Shown here in pieces: positions 26,372 through 37,452 of a DNA stretch of 64,000 nucleotides (the first letter of the stretch is position 1; each line of letters starts with the position of its first letter). Below the pieces are notes generated by a model. It was not told the DNA's origin, did no database searches, and was given only the letters and a program-made list of their open reading frames with translations. Both the position numbers and the translations under genes were made by a program. This stretch comes from Ideonella sp. A 288 (GTDB taxonomy: Bacteria > Pseudomonadota > Gammaproteobacteria > Burkholderiales > Burkholderiaceae_C): contig NZ_MWLO01000149.1 of assembly GCF_002198735.1 (NCBI RefSeq), positions 30,655 to 94,654 of the forward strand. Direction: 5' to 3'.

Positions 26372-27675
26372 GCCCTCGCGGGGCGGCGCAGGCCCGCGGG
26401 CGCGGCGCGCTCGCGGCGGCGGTCGCGGCCGTGGCGGTGGCGCTGGTCGGCCTGTGGATGCGCCACGATCTGCTCGGTCGAGACCTGGCCGGGCAAGTGA
26501 CCGGCCCCGGCACGGCCCCGCTGCCGGCGTCAGCCCCCGACGTGGCCCCAGGGCCGTTCGCAGGGGTGTCCCCCGGTGCGGCTGCCGCGCCGCGGGGTGG
26601 TGGTGCGCCCAGGGCGGCCGGTCTGCCGCCGTCACCGCCGGTGGCTGCCGGGTCGGCGACGCCCGGGGGGTGGCCGGTGGCGCTGGTGCCGCCCAGCGCA
26701 CCCCAGGCGGCGGGCCTGCCGCCGCCGCGGCCGGGCGAGTTCGACCTGTGCGGCCTTGGCCGCCACCGGGGGGTGGGCCTGTCGGCGCCGGTGGCCTCGG
26801 TCGACCCCTCGCCGGCCGGCGGCATGCCACCGGCCCTGGGCGACGACGCCCTGGCCGCCGCCTGGCCCCGCGTCGTGCAGGCGCTGGCCGCGCGCGCCGA
26901 CGCGCGCTCGCAGGCCGCTGCCTGGCTGATGGAGGGGCGCCGCCCCACGGCGTCCGCGCCACCGGCCCCTGTGGGCGCCGCCGCGCTGCAGCGCCTGTCG
27001 CGCCTGGCGCTGGCCGGTGGCGACCCGCTGGTGCTGCAGTGGGCCGCGGTGGCCTGTGCGGCCGAGCCGGCGCGTTCACCGTGCCTGGGCCTGTCGGCCC
27101 GGCACTGGACGCGGGCCGAGCCGGCCAACCTGGCGGCCTGGCTGCTGTTGCTGCAGCAGGAGCCGCTGGCCGCCGACGAGCCCCTGCACGGCATGGCGCG
27201 CGCGCGCACGGCGGACTTCGGCTTCGGCCGCCTGGCCGCGCGGGCCGACGCGGCGGTGCCGGCCGACGTGCCCGTGCACACCCGGGTCGACCTGGCGGTG
27301 GCCCTGATCGGCCTGGACCCGGCCGCGGGCTCGCCGGCCTTCGGGCCGCTGCTGCGGCTGTGCGACGGCGCGGCACTGGCCAACGCCAACCGGCGGCAGT
27401 CCTGCCACGACGTGGCCACCGTGCTGGTCGAGCACAGCCGCGAGCTGCTGCCCTGGTCGGTCGGCATCACGCTGGCCGAACGGCTGAAGTGGCCCGAGCC
27501 GCGCCTGCAGCCACTGCGCACCGAGAAGGCCGCGCTGCAGTCCGGCGCCTCGCCGATCCCGCTGGACCAGCCCTACACGTGCGGCGCGGTCGATGCGACG
27601 CGCGCCTGGCTGCGGCAGCTCGAAGCGCAGGGCGAGGTGGCCACGCTGCGGCAGCGGCGGGCGGCGGGGCGGTGA
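26368..27675 (+). CDS. Hypothetical membrane-anchored protein downstream of algR-like gene
   Basis: 435 residues if it starts at TTG 26368, which overlaps the TGA of the regulator and keeps an N-terminal membrane helix (LAAAVAAVAVALVGLW). The first ATG (26458) would remove that helix. After a Pro/Ala-rich linker the C-terminal 300 residues are helical, with cysteines in FDLCGLGR, AVACAAEPARSPCLGL, LLRLCDGA, RQSCHDVA and PYTCGAV, perhaps a disulfide-bonded extracytoplasmic domain. I do not recognise the family. It is co-directional with the kinase/regulator pair and converges on ppc. Confidence 0.65.
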   Translation: MSPRGAAQARGRGALAAAVAAVAVALVGLWMRHDLLGRDLAGQVTGPGTAPLPASAPDVAPGPFAGVSPGAAAAPRGGGAPRAAGLPPSPPVAAGSATPGGWPVALVPPSAPQAAGLPPPRPGEFDLCGLGRHRGVGLSAPVASVDPSPAGGMPPALGDDALAAAWPRVVQALAARADARSQAAAWLMEGRRPTASAPPAPVGAAALQRLSRLALAGGDPLVLQWAAVACAAEPARSPCLGLSARHWTRAEPANLAAWLLLLQQEPLAADEPLHGMARARTADFGFGRLAARADAAVPADVPVHTRVDLAVALIGLDPAAGSPAFGPLLRLCDGAALANANRRQSCHDVATVLVEHSRELLPWSVGITLAERLKWPEPRLQPLRTEKAALQSGASPIPLDQPYTCGAVDATRAWLRQLEAQGEVATLRQRRAAGR

Positions 27676-27704
27676 GCCGAGACGGTGGTGTCCGGGCTCA
27701 TCCA

Positions 27705-27729
27705 CGGTCGCGCTTTGCATGCGCGACCG
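27705..27729. terminator. Hairpin between convergent genes
   Basis: A perfect 9-base stem, CGGTCGCGC / GCGCGACCG, with a 7-base loop (TTTGCAT), in the 101-base gap between two convergent genes. Its symmetric position suits a bidirectional terminator, but there is no T-run on either side. A 13-base direct repeat, GTGTCCGGGCTCA, flanks it. Confidence 0.45.
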
Positions 27730-27776
27730 CTTCGCCAGGCACCGGCCAGCACGCAGGTGCTGTCCGGTGTCCGGGC

Positions 27777-30623
<2,847 letters not shown>

Positions 30624-30626
30624 GAT

Positions 30627-30639
30627 GTAACCTGGTTAC
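30627..30639 (-). promoter_or_regulatory. Palindrome at the ppc start
   Basis: GTAACC-T-GGTTAC, a perfect 6-base inverted repeat ending four bases before the ppc ATG, in the 113-base divergent ppc-hemC gap. Its position over the ribosome-binding region would allow a repressor or a translational control, but it could be coincidence. Confidence 0.3.
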
Positions 30640-30736
30640 CAATCGGGAGGCCGGCGCGATGTTAGCAGCCGGGCGCAGGCACCGGCTCGGTGCGCGATGC
30701 ACACGGCCCGGGACGCCTAGCGATAATCGGGCCACC

Positions 30737-31669
30737 ATGACGCACACCACCCTCATCGCCACCCGCGAAAGCCGCCTCGCGCTGTGGCAGGCAGAGCATG
30801 TCCGCGACCTGCTCGGCACACGCTTCGGCCTGAACGTCGGCCTGCTCGGCATGACCACCCGCGGCGACCAGATCCTCGACCGCAGCCTGTCCAAGGTCGG
30901 CGGCAAGGGACTGTTCGTCAAGGAACTCGAGGTCGCGCTCGAAGAGGGCCGCGCCCACCTCGCGGTGCATTCCCTGAAGGACGTGCCGATGGACCTGCCC
31001 GAGGGCTTCGTGCTGGCCACCGTGCTCGAGCGCGAGGACCCGCGCGACGCCTTTGTCTCCAACCGGTACGAGTCGGTCGACGCGCTGCCGCAGGGCGCGG
31101 TGGTCGGCACGTCCAGCCTGCGGCGCGTGGTGCAGCTGATCAACATGAGGCCCGACCTGCGCATCGAGCCGCTGCGCGGCAACCTCGACACCCGCCTGCG
31201 CAAGCTGGACGAAGGCGGCTACGACGCCATCGTGCTGGCCGCCGCCGGGCTGAAGCGCCTGGGCCTGGCCTCGCGCATCCGCGCCACCTTCGACACCGCG
31301 CGCATGATCCCTGCCGCCGGCCAGGGCGCCCTGGGCATCGAGGTGCGCACCTCGGCCACCGAACTGCGCGCGCAGCTGGCCCAGCTCACCCACACGCCCA
31401 CCTGGCTGTCGGCGCATGCCGAGCGGGCCGTGTCGCGCGCGCTGGGCGGCAGCTGCAGCATGCCCCTGGCTGCGCACGCGGTGTGGCAGGACGGCGCGCT
31501 GGTGCTGGATGCCGCGCTGGGCCACCCCGAGCAGACCGCCAAGCCGCTGCTGCGCACCCGCGTGCAGGGCACGCCCGCCGATGCCGCCGAGGCGACCGCG
31601 CTGGGTGAGCAGGCCGCCGCCAGCCTGCGCTTCCAGGGCGCTGCTGCCTACCTGGACGGCAGCGCCTGA
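30737..31669 (+). CDS. hemC: Porphobilinogen deaminase (hydroxymethylbilane synthase)
   Basis: 310 residues, full length. It joins four porphobilinogen units into hydroxymethylbilane. Diagnostic parts: [18 protein letters not shown] at the N-terminus, [19 protein letters not shown] with the catalytic aspartate of the family, the arginine-rich [11 protein letters not shown], and cofactor-binding C240 in [12 protein letters not shown], which holds the dipyrromethane. The ATG at 30737 is chosen over an upstream frame extension because it gives the conserved start. First gene of the hemC-hemD-hemX-hemY cluster; hemD starts 17 bases later. Confidence 0.97.
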   Translation: MTHTTLIATRESRLALWQAEHVRDLLGTRFGLNVGLLGMTTRGDQILDRSLSKVGGKGLFVKELEVALEEGRAHLAVHSLKDVPMDLPEGFVLATVLEREDPRDAFVSNRYESVDALPQGAVVGTSSLRRVVQLINMRPDLRIEPLRGNLDTRLRKLDEGGYDAIVLAAAGLKRLGLASRIRATFDTARMIPAAGQGALGIEVRTSATELRAQLAQLTHTPTWLSAHAERAVSRALGGSCSMPLAAHAVWQDGALVLDAALGHPEQTAKPLLRTRVQGTPADAAEATALGEQAAASLRFQGAAAYLDGSA

Positions 31670-31686
31670 CGGCCCGGGCCGCCGCG

Positions 31687-32460
31687 ATGCGCGTGCTGGT
31701 GACGCGGCCGCAGCCGCAGGCCGACGAGTGGGTCGCCCGCCTGCAGGCGCTGGGCGTGGACGCCGCCGCATTTCCCTTGCTCGGCATCGAGGGCCCGGCG
31801 GACCCGCAGGCGGTGCCGGCGGCGTGGGACGGCCTGTCGGCGCTTCGGCTGGCCATGTTCGTCAGCCCGAGCGCGGTCGAGCGCTTCTTTGCGCTGGCCC
31901 CCGCCGGCCGCACCTGGCCACCGGGCGTGCTGGCCGGTGGCACCGGGCCCGGCACGGCCGTTGCGCTGGCCTCGGCCGGCGTGCCTGCGGCGGCCATCGT
32001 CTGCCCCGGGCCGGACAGCGAACGCTTCGATTCGGAGGCCCTGTGGCAGCTGCTGCGCCAGCGCGGCGGCTGGCAAGGTGCCTGCGCGCTGATCGTGCGC
32101 GGCGAAGGCGGCCGCGACTGGCTGGCCGACACATTGCGTGGCCAGGGCGCCACGGTGCAGTTCGTCGAAGCCTACCGACGCGTCGCACCGCGGCCCGATG
32201 CCGCCGGGCAGGCCCTGCTGGTGCAGGCCCAGGCCCGGCCGGCCGAGCACGTGTGGCTGTTCAGCAGCAGCGAGGCGGTGCACCACCTGCCGCCATTGGC
32301 GCCGCAGGCCGACTGGTCGGCCGCCTGGGCGCTGGCCACGCACCCGCGCATCGCGCAGGCAGCGCGCGACATCGGCATCGGCCGGGTGGAGGCCGTGACG
32401 CCGTCGCCCGAGGCCGTCGCGGCGCACCTGACCCGGTCGATACAATCCGCGCGATCGTGA
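31687..32460 (+). CDS. hemD: Uroporphyrinogen-III synthase
   Basis: 257 residues. HemD closes and inverts ring D of hydroxymethylbilane to give uroporphyrinogen III. The family is poorly conserved, but the start MRVLVTRPQPQADEWVARLQALG, the AMFVSPSAVERFF segment and the later VWLFSSSEAVHHLPPL are typical, and its place between hemC and hemX is diagnostic. Its stop overlaps the GTG start of hemX. Confidence 0.93.
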   Translation: MRVLVTRPQPQADEWVARLQALGVDAAAFPLLGIEGPADPQAVPAAWDGLSALRLAMFVSPSAVERFFALAPAGRTWPPGVLAGGTGPGTAVALASAGVPAAAIVCPGPDSERFDSEALWQLLRQRGGWQGACALIVRGEGGRDWLADTLRGQGATVQFVEAYRRVAPRPDAAGQALLVQAQARPAEHVWLFSSSEAVHHLPPLAPQADWSAAWALATHPRIAQAARDIGIGRVEAVTPSPEAVAAHLTRSIQSARS

Positions 32461-33587
32461 GCGACACCCCCTCCTTGCCCTCTGCGGCGCCCCCGGTGGC
32501 GGCCGACGAGCCGGCAGCGCCGGCCCCCGCGGCGCCGCAACCGCCCAGCAGTCTGTCGGCCCGCGTGTGGCTGGTGGGTGCCGGGCTGGTGGGGGCCTTG
32601 GCGGTGGCCAGCCTCACACTGGCCCTGCACGGGCAGCAGCGCATCAAGGCGCTAGAGCAAGAACTGGTGCGGCGCCAGCAAGACAGCCAGGGCCAGGCCG
32701 TCGAGGCGCGCGCCCTGGCCCGGCAGGCGCAGGACGCGGCCATCTCCGCCGAAACCAAGGTCGGCCTGCTCGAAGGCCGCGTGGCCGAGACCGCGCTGCA
32801 GCGCTCGCAGCTCGAAGAGCTGATCCAGCAGTTGTCGCGCTCGCGCGACGAGAACGTGCTGGCCGATGTCGAGGCCGCCATCCGCGTGGCGGTGCAGCAG
32901 TCCGCCATCACCGGCAGCGCCGAGCCGCTGTCGTCCGCGCTGCGCCAGGCCGAAGAGCGGCTGTCGCGCATCAACCAGCCGCGCATGGAACGCGTGCGGC
33001 GGGCCCTGTCGCGCGACATCGACCGCGTCAAGGCCGTGGCCGTCACCGACATCGCCACGCTGACCATCAAGCTCGACGAGGCCGTGCGGCTGGTCGACGA
33101 ACTGCCGCTGCTGTCCCAGCCCGAGCGCAAGGCCATGTCGACGGCCAGCGTGGCCCGCAGCGCCTCTGCGCCGGCGTCCGGCGTCGCGGCTGCGGGCGGC
33201 AACGTCTGGTGGACGGCGGTGCAGAACGGCTGGGCCGTCTTCAGTGGCCGCGTGGCCCACGAGGTGAGGTCGCTGGTGCGCGTCACCCGCATCGACCAGC
33301 CCGAGGCCATGCTCGTCGCGCCCGAGCAGGCCTGGTTCCTGCGCGAGAACCTCAAGCTGCGGCTGCTCAATGCGCGGCTGGCCCTGCTGTCGCGCCAGTT
33401 CGACACGGTGCAGTCCGACCTGCGTGACGCGCAGGCCTCGATCGACCGCTACTTCGACCGCAGCTCGCGCCGCGTCGTCACCTCGGCCGAGCTGGTCCGC
33501 CAGGTGGCCCAGCAGGCGCGGCAGGTCACCGTGCCGCGGCCCGACGAGACGCTGGCCGCCATCGCTGCCGCGCAGGCCGGGCGTTAG
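32457..33587 (+). CDS. hemX: HemX-family membrane protein
   Basis: 376 residues. An acidic, Pro/Ala-rich cytoplasmic N-terminus, one membrane helix (VWLVGAGLVGALAVASLTLAL), then a long coiled-coil (residues about 60-110), then a helical domain (WWTAVQNGWAVFSGRVAHEVRSLVRVTRID ... FLRENLKLRLLNARLALLSRQ) typical of HemX. Despite old annotation as uroporphyrinogen-III methyltransferase it has no methyltransferase fold. The GTG at 32457 overlaps the hemD stop, supporting translational coupling. Its precise role in the haem pathway is not established. Confidence 0.9.
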   Translation: MSDTPSLPSAAPPVAADEPAAPAPAAPQPPSSLSARVWLVGAGLVGALAVASLTLALHGQQRIKALEQELVRRQQDSQGQAVEARALARQAQDAAISAETKVGLLEGRVAETALQRSQLEELIQQLSRSRDENVLADVEAAIRVAVQQSAITGSAEPLSSALRQAEERLSRINQPRMERVRRALSRDIDRVKAVAVTDIATLTIKLDEAVRLVDELPLLSQPERKAMSTASVARSASAPASGVAAAGGNVWWTAVQNGWAVFSGRVAHEVRSLVRVTRIDQPEAMLVAPEQAWFLRENLKLRLLNARLALLSRQFDTVQSDLRDAQASIDRYFDRSSRRVVTSAELVRQVAQQARQVTVPRPDETLAAIAAAQAGR

Positions 33588-33605
33588 GCCGGGGGCCGGT
33601 TCGCG

Positions 33606-34847
33606 ATGCGCAGCGTCGTCTGGTTGATCCTGCTGTTCGTGGCGGCGGTGGTGGCCGCCCTCACGCTGGGCGACAACGACGGGCTGGTCACCTTCTACTG
33701 GGCCGGCTGGCGGCTCGACCTGTCGCTGAACTTCTTCGTGCTGGCCGCCATCGGCATCGGCCTGGCGGCGGTGTCCACCGTGCAGGCCGTCAACGCGCTG
33801 CTGCACCTGCCCGAGCGCGCCCGCGAATGGCGCGCCCTGCGCCACGAACGCGCCGCCCACGCCGCCCTGCGCGAGGCCATGACCGAATCCTTCAGCGGCC
33901 GCTACACGCGGGCGCACAAGGCCGCGACGCGCGCGCTGGCCATCCGTGGCGACGCGGCCGGCATCGCCACCGAGCACGAATTCCAGACCCTGGCCCGCCT
34001 GCTGGCCGCCGGCAGCCTGCACCGCCTGCAAGACCGTGTCCGCCGCGACGAGCTGATCGAGGAACTGCTCGCCTCGCCCCACCGGCCCTTGTCGCCGGTG
34101 GACGAGGGCGCGCGCCTGCTGGCGGCCGAGTGGGCCCTGGACGACCGAGACGAGGCGCGCGCCGAATCGCTGCTGTCCGAGCTGCCCCCCGGCGCGGCCC
34201 GGCGCACCCAGGCCCTGCGGCTGAAGCTGCAGGTCGCGCGCATGTCGCGCCGCCCGTCGGACGCCCTGCACACCGCGCGCCTGCTGGCCAAGCACCAGGC
34301 CTTCTCCACGGTCGCGGCGCAGGGCCTGCTGCGCTCGCTGGCCTTTGAGGTGCTGGACACCGCGCACGACATCGACCAGTTGCGCCGCGCCTGGCAACAG
34401 CTCGACCCCGCCGACCGGCTCGACCCCTTCGTGGCGTCGCGCGCGTCGCGCCGTGCCACCGCCATGGGCGCCAACTCCGACGCCCGGCAGTGGCTGCTGC
34501 CGCTGTGGGAGCGCCTGGCGGAGGTGGGCGCCGAAGGGCGCGCGCAGCTGGCTCTGGCGCTGGCCGACGCCGCCTCGGGCATCGGCGCCGAATGGCTGCC
34601 GCGGGTGGAAGCGGCCCAACGCGCGCACCCGGTCGACGGCCCCGTGCAGGCGGCCGCCGGTGCCGTGCTGATGGCGTGTCAGCTGTGGGGCAAGGCGCGT
34701 CGCCCGCTCGAACTGGCGGCGCAAGACACCGCGCTTGACGCACGCGCCCGCCGCCAGGCCTGGCGCCGCCTGGCCGACCTGGCGCGCGAGGAGGGCGACG
34801 TCGAACGCGCGGCCACCTGCGACCGCGCGGCGGCCGCCATTGACTGA
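33606..34847 (+). CDS. hemY: HemY-family protein with TPR-like repeats
   Basis: 413 residues: two N-terminal membrane helices (VVWLILLFVAAVVAALTLG; FFVLAAIGIGLAAVSTVQAV) around the conserved TFYWAGWRLDLSLN, then a helical TPR-like domain to the C-terminus. This is the proteobacterial HemY of the hemCDXY operon, not the protoporphyrinogen oxidase of the same name. It follows hemX by 18 bases and is the last gene before the tRNA. Confidence 0.92.
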   Translation: MRSVVWLILLFVAAVVAALTLGDNDGLVTFYWAGWRLDLSLNFFVLAAIGIGLAAVSTVQAVNALLHLPERAREWRALRHERAAHAALREAMTESFSGRYTRAHKAATRALAIRGDAAGIATEHEFQTLARLLAAGSLHRLQDRVRRDELIEELLASPHRPLSPVDEGARLLAAEWALDDRDEARAESLLSELPPGAARRTQALRLKLQVARMSRRPSDALHTARLLAKHQAFSTVAAQGLLRSLAFEVLDTAHDIDQLRRAWQQLDPADRLDPFVASRASRRATAMGANSDARQWLLPLWERLAEVGAEGRAQLALALADAASGIGAEWLPRVEAAQRAHPVDGPVQAAAGAVLMACQLWGKARRPLELAAQDTALDARARRQAWRRLADLAREEGDVERAATCDRAAAAID

Positions 34848-34899
34848 GGCGCGATGGGGGCGATGGGCCGCACCGGCATCGCCACCGCAGCACGCAGAT

Positions 34900-34929
34900 T
34901 TCGAATGCCCAGAAAACTTCTGATATAGT
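34900..34929 (+). promoter_or_regulatory. Possible tRNA promoter
   Basis: TTCGAA (34900-34905) and TATAGT (34924-34929), 18 bases apart, upstream of the tRNA-Arg gene. The -10 is good and the -35 poor. Confidence 0.4.
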
Positions 34930-34939
34930 CCGAGGCTTC

Positions 34940-35016
34940 GCGGCTGTAGCTCAGCTGGATAGAGTACTTGGCTACGAACCAAGGGGTCGTGGGTTCGATT
35001 CCTGCCAGCCGCACCA
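34940..35016 (+). tRNA. tRNA-Arg (anticodon ACG)
   Basis: 77 bases including an encoded CCA. The acceptor stem GCGGCTG pairs with CAGCCGC, the D-arm is GCTCAGCTGGATAGAG, the anticodon stem CTTGG/CCAAG surrounds the loop CTACGAA with ACG in the centre, and the T-arm contains GGTTCGATTCC. ACG becomes ICG by deamination and reads CGU, CGC and CGA. The gene marks the left border of the accessory island: an integrase lies 13 bases beyond its 3' end. Confidence 0.96.
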
Positions 35017-35029
35017 GAACAATTACGTT

Positions 35030-36265
35030 CTAGATCAACGGGTTAGCTCCAAAAGAGCTAGCCCGTTTTTCTTTGTGCTTCTCGCCCGTGGGGGACTTTT
35101 GGGGGACTTTCGCTCCCCGCTGTTCCTTCCGACGGGCTTCATGCTCCTGCCTCAGCGTCGCCAGACTCTTGTTCCAGCGCCCGCTGTCCTCCTTGATCTT
35201 CTCCAGTGCGCCATGCAGTTCGACGATCTGCGCCACCGTGTAGTGGTGCGTGATCGATGAGCTGACGTGCCACAGGACGTCGCGGATCGTGGGCTCCGGC
35301 ACGCTCGCCTCCCGCAGCCGCATGCCCGCCGTGTGACGGAGGTCATGCACATGCAGGTCGGGCATGCCGGCCTTCTTCCGAGCGTTCTGCCACGCCGTGT
35401 TGTTCATGGTCTGGATCGGCTGGTAGGACATCACCGGGGCGTCTTCGAAGTTCTTCACGCGTTCTCGGCGCCACACGAAGACGAAGTCGTCATGCTTGCC
35501 GCGCTGCGATTCGATGATCGACTGCGCCACGCTGTTGCACACCACCACCCTTGGCCGTCTCCTGCCCTTGACGTGTTCCCGGGGAACTTCGAAAACCGAG
35601 ATACCAAGTTCGGGCACCTCGATCTCCCAGGACCACTGAAGGCTGCAGACCACGTCGTCGCGCACGCCGGTGTTCAAGGAGAACAACGTCATCCGCGCCA
35701 GGTGATCGGGCAAAAGCGGCATCAGCGTCCGCTGCTGGCCCCATGACAGGGGCTTCGGCTCGCGCTGGTATCCGGCCAACTCCTGCATCTCCAACGTGGG
35801 TGCACGTTCCAGCCAGGTCAGGCCGGTGTTGTCGTCACGCCAGGAGTTGGCCGCCAGATTGAGGATCCGGCGGACCACACCCAACGCAAGGTTCACGGTC
35901 TTTCTGGCACGTCCGTCGGCCAGCCGCTTCGCGACATAGGGCTTCAGGGGGCCGTCGTGGACTTGGTGCAATTGGAGATGTCCGATGAATGGCATCACGC
36001 TCTGCAGGAGATAGACCTCACTTTCGATGCTTACCTTGTCCTGGTTCGTCGACACATAGTTCGCGGCAGCTTGCTCAAAGGTTCGTGGAGGTCGCGTGCC
36101 GTGGATGGCCACAGCGCGCAACTGCTCCAGTTGCCTGATCAGCCAGCTTTCCGCTTCGCCAGCACTTTGGAAGCCACGCTGGCGAAGTCGAGTGCCGCGC
36201 CAATGTTTGTCGACCTGCCAGGTCTCGTTGTCGTCGGGGTAGATGCCCCGTTGTTGACGGCCCAT
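35030..36265 (-). CDS. Tyrosine recombinase (phage-type integrase) at tRNA-Arg
   Basis: 411 residues. N-terminal Arm/DNA-binding part, core-binding helices (FEQAAANYVSTNQDKVSIESEV) and a catalytic domain with R202 (NTGVRDDVV), H307-x-x-R310 (HDLRHTAG), a later His/Trp site (VLWHVS) and the nucleophile Y342 (HHYTVA). All catalytic residues are present. It points toward the tRNA with its stop 14 bases past the CCA end, the usual arrangement for island integrases that use tRNA 3' ends as attachment sites. The first 127 bases overlap the 3' end of the excisionase-like gene in another frame. Confidence 0.93.
   Translation of the reverse strand: MGRQQRGIYPDDNETWQVDKHWRGTRLRQRGFQSAGEAESWLIRQLEQLRAVAIHGTRPPRTFEQAAANYVSTNQDKVSIESEVYLLQSVMPFIGHLQLHQVHDGPLKPYVAKRLADGRARKTVNLALGVVRRILNLAANSWRDDNTGLTWLERAPTLEMQELAGYQREPKPLSWGQQRTLMPLLPDHLARMTLFSLNTGVRDDVVCSLQWSWEIEVPELGISVFEVPREHVKGRRRPRVVVCNSVAQSIIESQRGKHDDFVFVWRRERVKNFEDAPVMSYQPIQTMNNTAWQNARKKAGMPDLHVHDLRHTAGMRLREASVPEPTIRDVLWHVSSSITHHYTVAQIVELHGALEKIKEDSGRWNKSLATLRQEHEARRKEQRGAKVPQKSPTGEKHKEKRASSFGANPLI
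35039..35070 (+). terminator. Rho-independent terminator after tRNA-Arg
   Basis: An 11-base stem CGGGTTAGCTC / GAGCTAGCCCG with one T-G wobble, a loop of CAAAA, then TTTTT. It lies 22 bases after the tRNA. The stem also encodes the last residues of the integrase on the other strand, so the two functions share DNA. Confidence 0.8.
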
Positions 36266-36546
36266 GTTTGTATTCCTTTCCGGTTGTTGGGCCGCCCGGT
36301 CAGCTTGTCATTCTGCTCCTGTGGCTCGGTTTTGTGGGATGCCTGACCCATGTCCTTCGGCATCAACTTTGGCGTGTCGTCGCCGTTGAACAGCGCGTCG
36401 AGCGCGCGATCAAGTTCGCGACGATCAAACAGCAGGGAGGTGCCGACCCGGACGGATCGCACACGCGGCCGGATCGCGGCGTCGAAGGACCTGCGCTTCA
36501 ACCCGCAGTAGCGCACGGCGTCCTCGTATCTGAGTACGCGGTTCAT
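36139..36546 (-). CDS. AlpA/excisionase-like DNA-binding protein
   Basis: 135 residues from ATG 36546. The N-terminal half (MNRVLRYEDAVRYCGLKRRSFDAAIR ... VRVGTSLLFDRRELDRALD) has the winged helix-turn-helix pattern of MerR/AlpA-type excisionases: a helix-turn-helix near residues 6-25 and a following D-x-x-E/L-D-x-A-L helix. The C-terminal half is hydrophilic. It lies directly upstream of the integrase and overlaps its start by 127 bases, which fits coupled int/xis expression. A role as recombination directionality factor or as repressor of the integrase is inferred. Confidence 0.72.
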   Translation of the reverse strand: MNRVLRYEDAVRYCGLKRRSFDAAIRPRVRSVRVGTSLLFDRRELDRALDALFNGDDTPKLMPKDMGQASHKTEPQEQNDKLTGRPNNRKGIQTWAVNNGASTPTTTRPGRSTNIGAALDFASVASKVLAKRKAG

Positions 36547-37197
36547 GTGTGCCGCCTCTCGACATTCGCGGCTTGACCACCAGTCGTCAAATCGACTCCG
36601 CTCCGGACGGCGCCTGGTCGGCGCAGAACTATGGCTTTTGCAGCGGTCTGGCGAAACCTTGCCCTTCGGCGGGCAAGGTCCTTGAGTAGGAAGCGATTCG
36701 GAATTGGCATGATGTTTTGAAGCATGCCATTGGAAAGGGAAAGTTTTGCAACAGCAAAGCGTGCACCTGCACCGCATTGAATCGAATTTCCAAACCGCTT
36801 CAGTTGAAGATGACTTCGAGTGCGAGCCCTTCGATTTTCAAGCCCAGGTCCCGATGGAGCCGTATGACGTGGTTATGGGCCGGGAGTTGTGTTTTGCACC
36901 GCTTTGCACGAACAAATCGAAGGCCGTTTGGCATTAGGCGTCATGCTGTAGATATTGCGATGCCGGATTCGGCGCCGCCGCCAAGAGTCCGTGAATCGGA
37001 GCGAAGCCCTGCAGTACTTTGAGTATCTCTAGAGGGCATCAATTGAGGTTTCTGCCATCAAAGCCCGACTTCGCGCTGCGGCTGCGGCAGTCAGGCGCGG
37101 CATCGCAGAACTGCGGCAAAGCAGGTGACGAAAAACTCTCACTTTCAGGTCTCGGCGATGCTATCCTGCGCATCACCCCGACCTCGGAGACAGGCAA
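36547..37197. other. Gene-free stretch between integrase module and BREX operon
   Basis: About 650 bases without a gene I can support, lying between divergent modules, so it should hold the excisionase/integrase promoter on one side and the BREX operon promoter on the other. It includes a strong hairpin at 36657-36678 and an inverted repeat TGGCATG/CATGCCA (36705-36711, 36723-36729). Possible promoter elements on the plus strand are weak, for example TATCCT at 37162-37167 before the small regulator gene. Short open frames have no convincing start sites. Confidence 0.55.
36657..36678. promoter_or_regulatory. Hairpin in the int/BREX intergenic region
   Basis: Perfect 8-base stem CCTTGCCC / GGGCAAGG with loop TTCGGC, which contains the stable UUCG-type sequence. 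No T-run follows. It is 111 bases upstream of the excisionase-like start and could be a transcript leader hairpin or an old terminator. Confidence 0.4.
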
Positions 37198-37452
37198 GTG
37201 ATCCAGTGCCACCTCGGCCGCCTGATGGCGCGTGACGGCTTGCGCGTGGCTGAGGTCGCACGCGCCAGCGGACTGAACCGGAGCACGGTCACCGCCCTGG
37301 CCGTCGGGCGAGCAACGCGGGTCGAGCTGCCCCACGTCGAAGCGCTGTGCCGGCTGCTCAACTGCGGGGTCGGAGACTTGTTCGAATACATCGCAGACGA
37401 CAGCAACCGTGACGACGGTGGCGCCATGTCTGACAGGGAGACCCTTTCATGA
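37198..37452 (+). CDS. Small Xre-type helix-turn-helix regulator leading the BREX operon
   Basis: 84 residues from a GTG start preceded by GGAGA. A Cro/C1-like helix-turn-helix covers nearly the whole protein: LGRLMARDGLRVAEVARASGLNRSTVTALAVGR, then the helix VELPHVEALCRLLNCGVGDLFEY, as in the HTH_26 class. The stop overlaps the ATG of pglW (ATGA). Position suggests an autoregulator of the BREX genes; small regulators beside BREX loci are known, but I cannot tell whether this one is homologous to those. Confidence 0.85.
   Translation: MIQCHLGRLMARDGLRVAEVARASGLNRSTVTALAVGRATRVELPHVEALCRLLNCGVGDLFEYIADDSNRDDGGAMSDRETLS

Noticed and set aside
32441..32446. TACAAT as a promoter for hemX
   Set aside because: It lies inside hemD just before the overlapping hemX start, with no suitable -35, and translational coupling explains expression.
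36717..37022. Possible small plus-strand genes upstream of the BREX regulator
   Set aside because: Overlapping short frames without good start signals; composition and sequence give no support.
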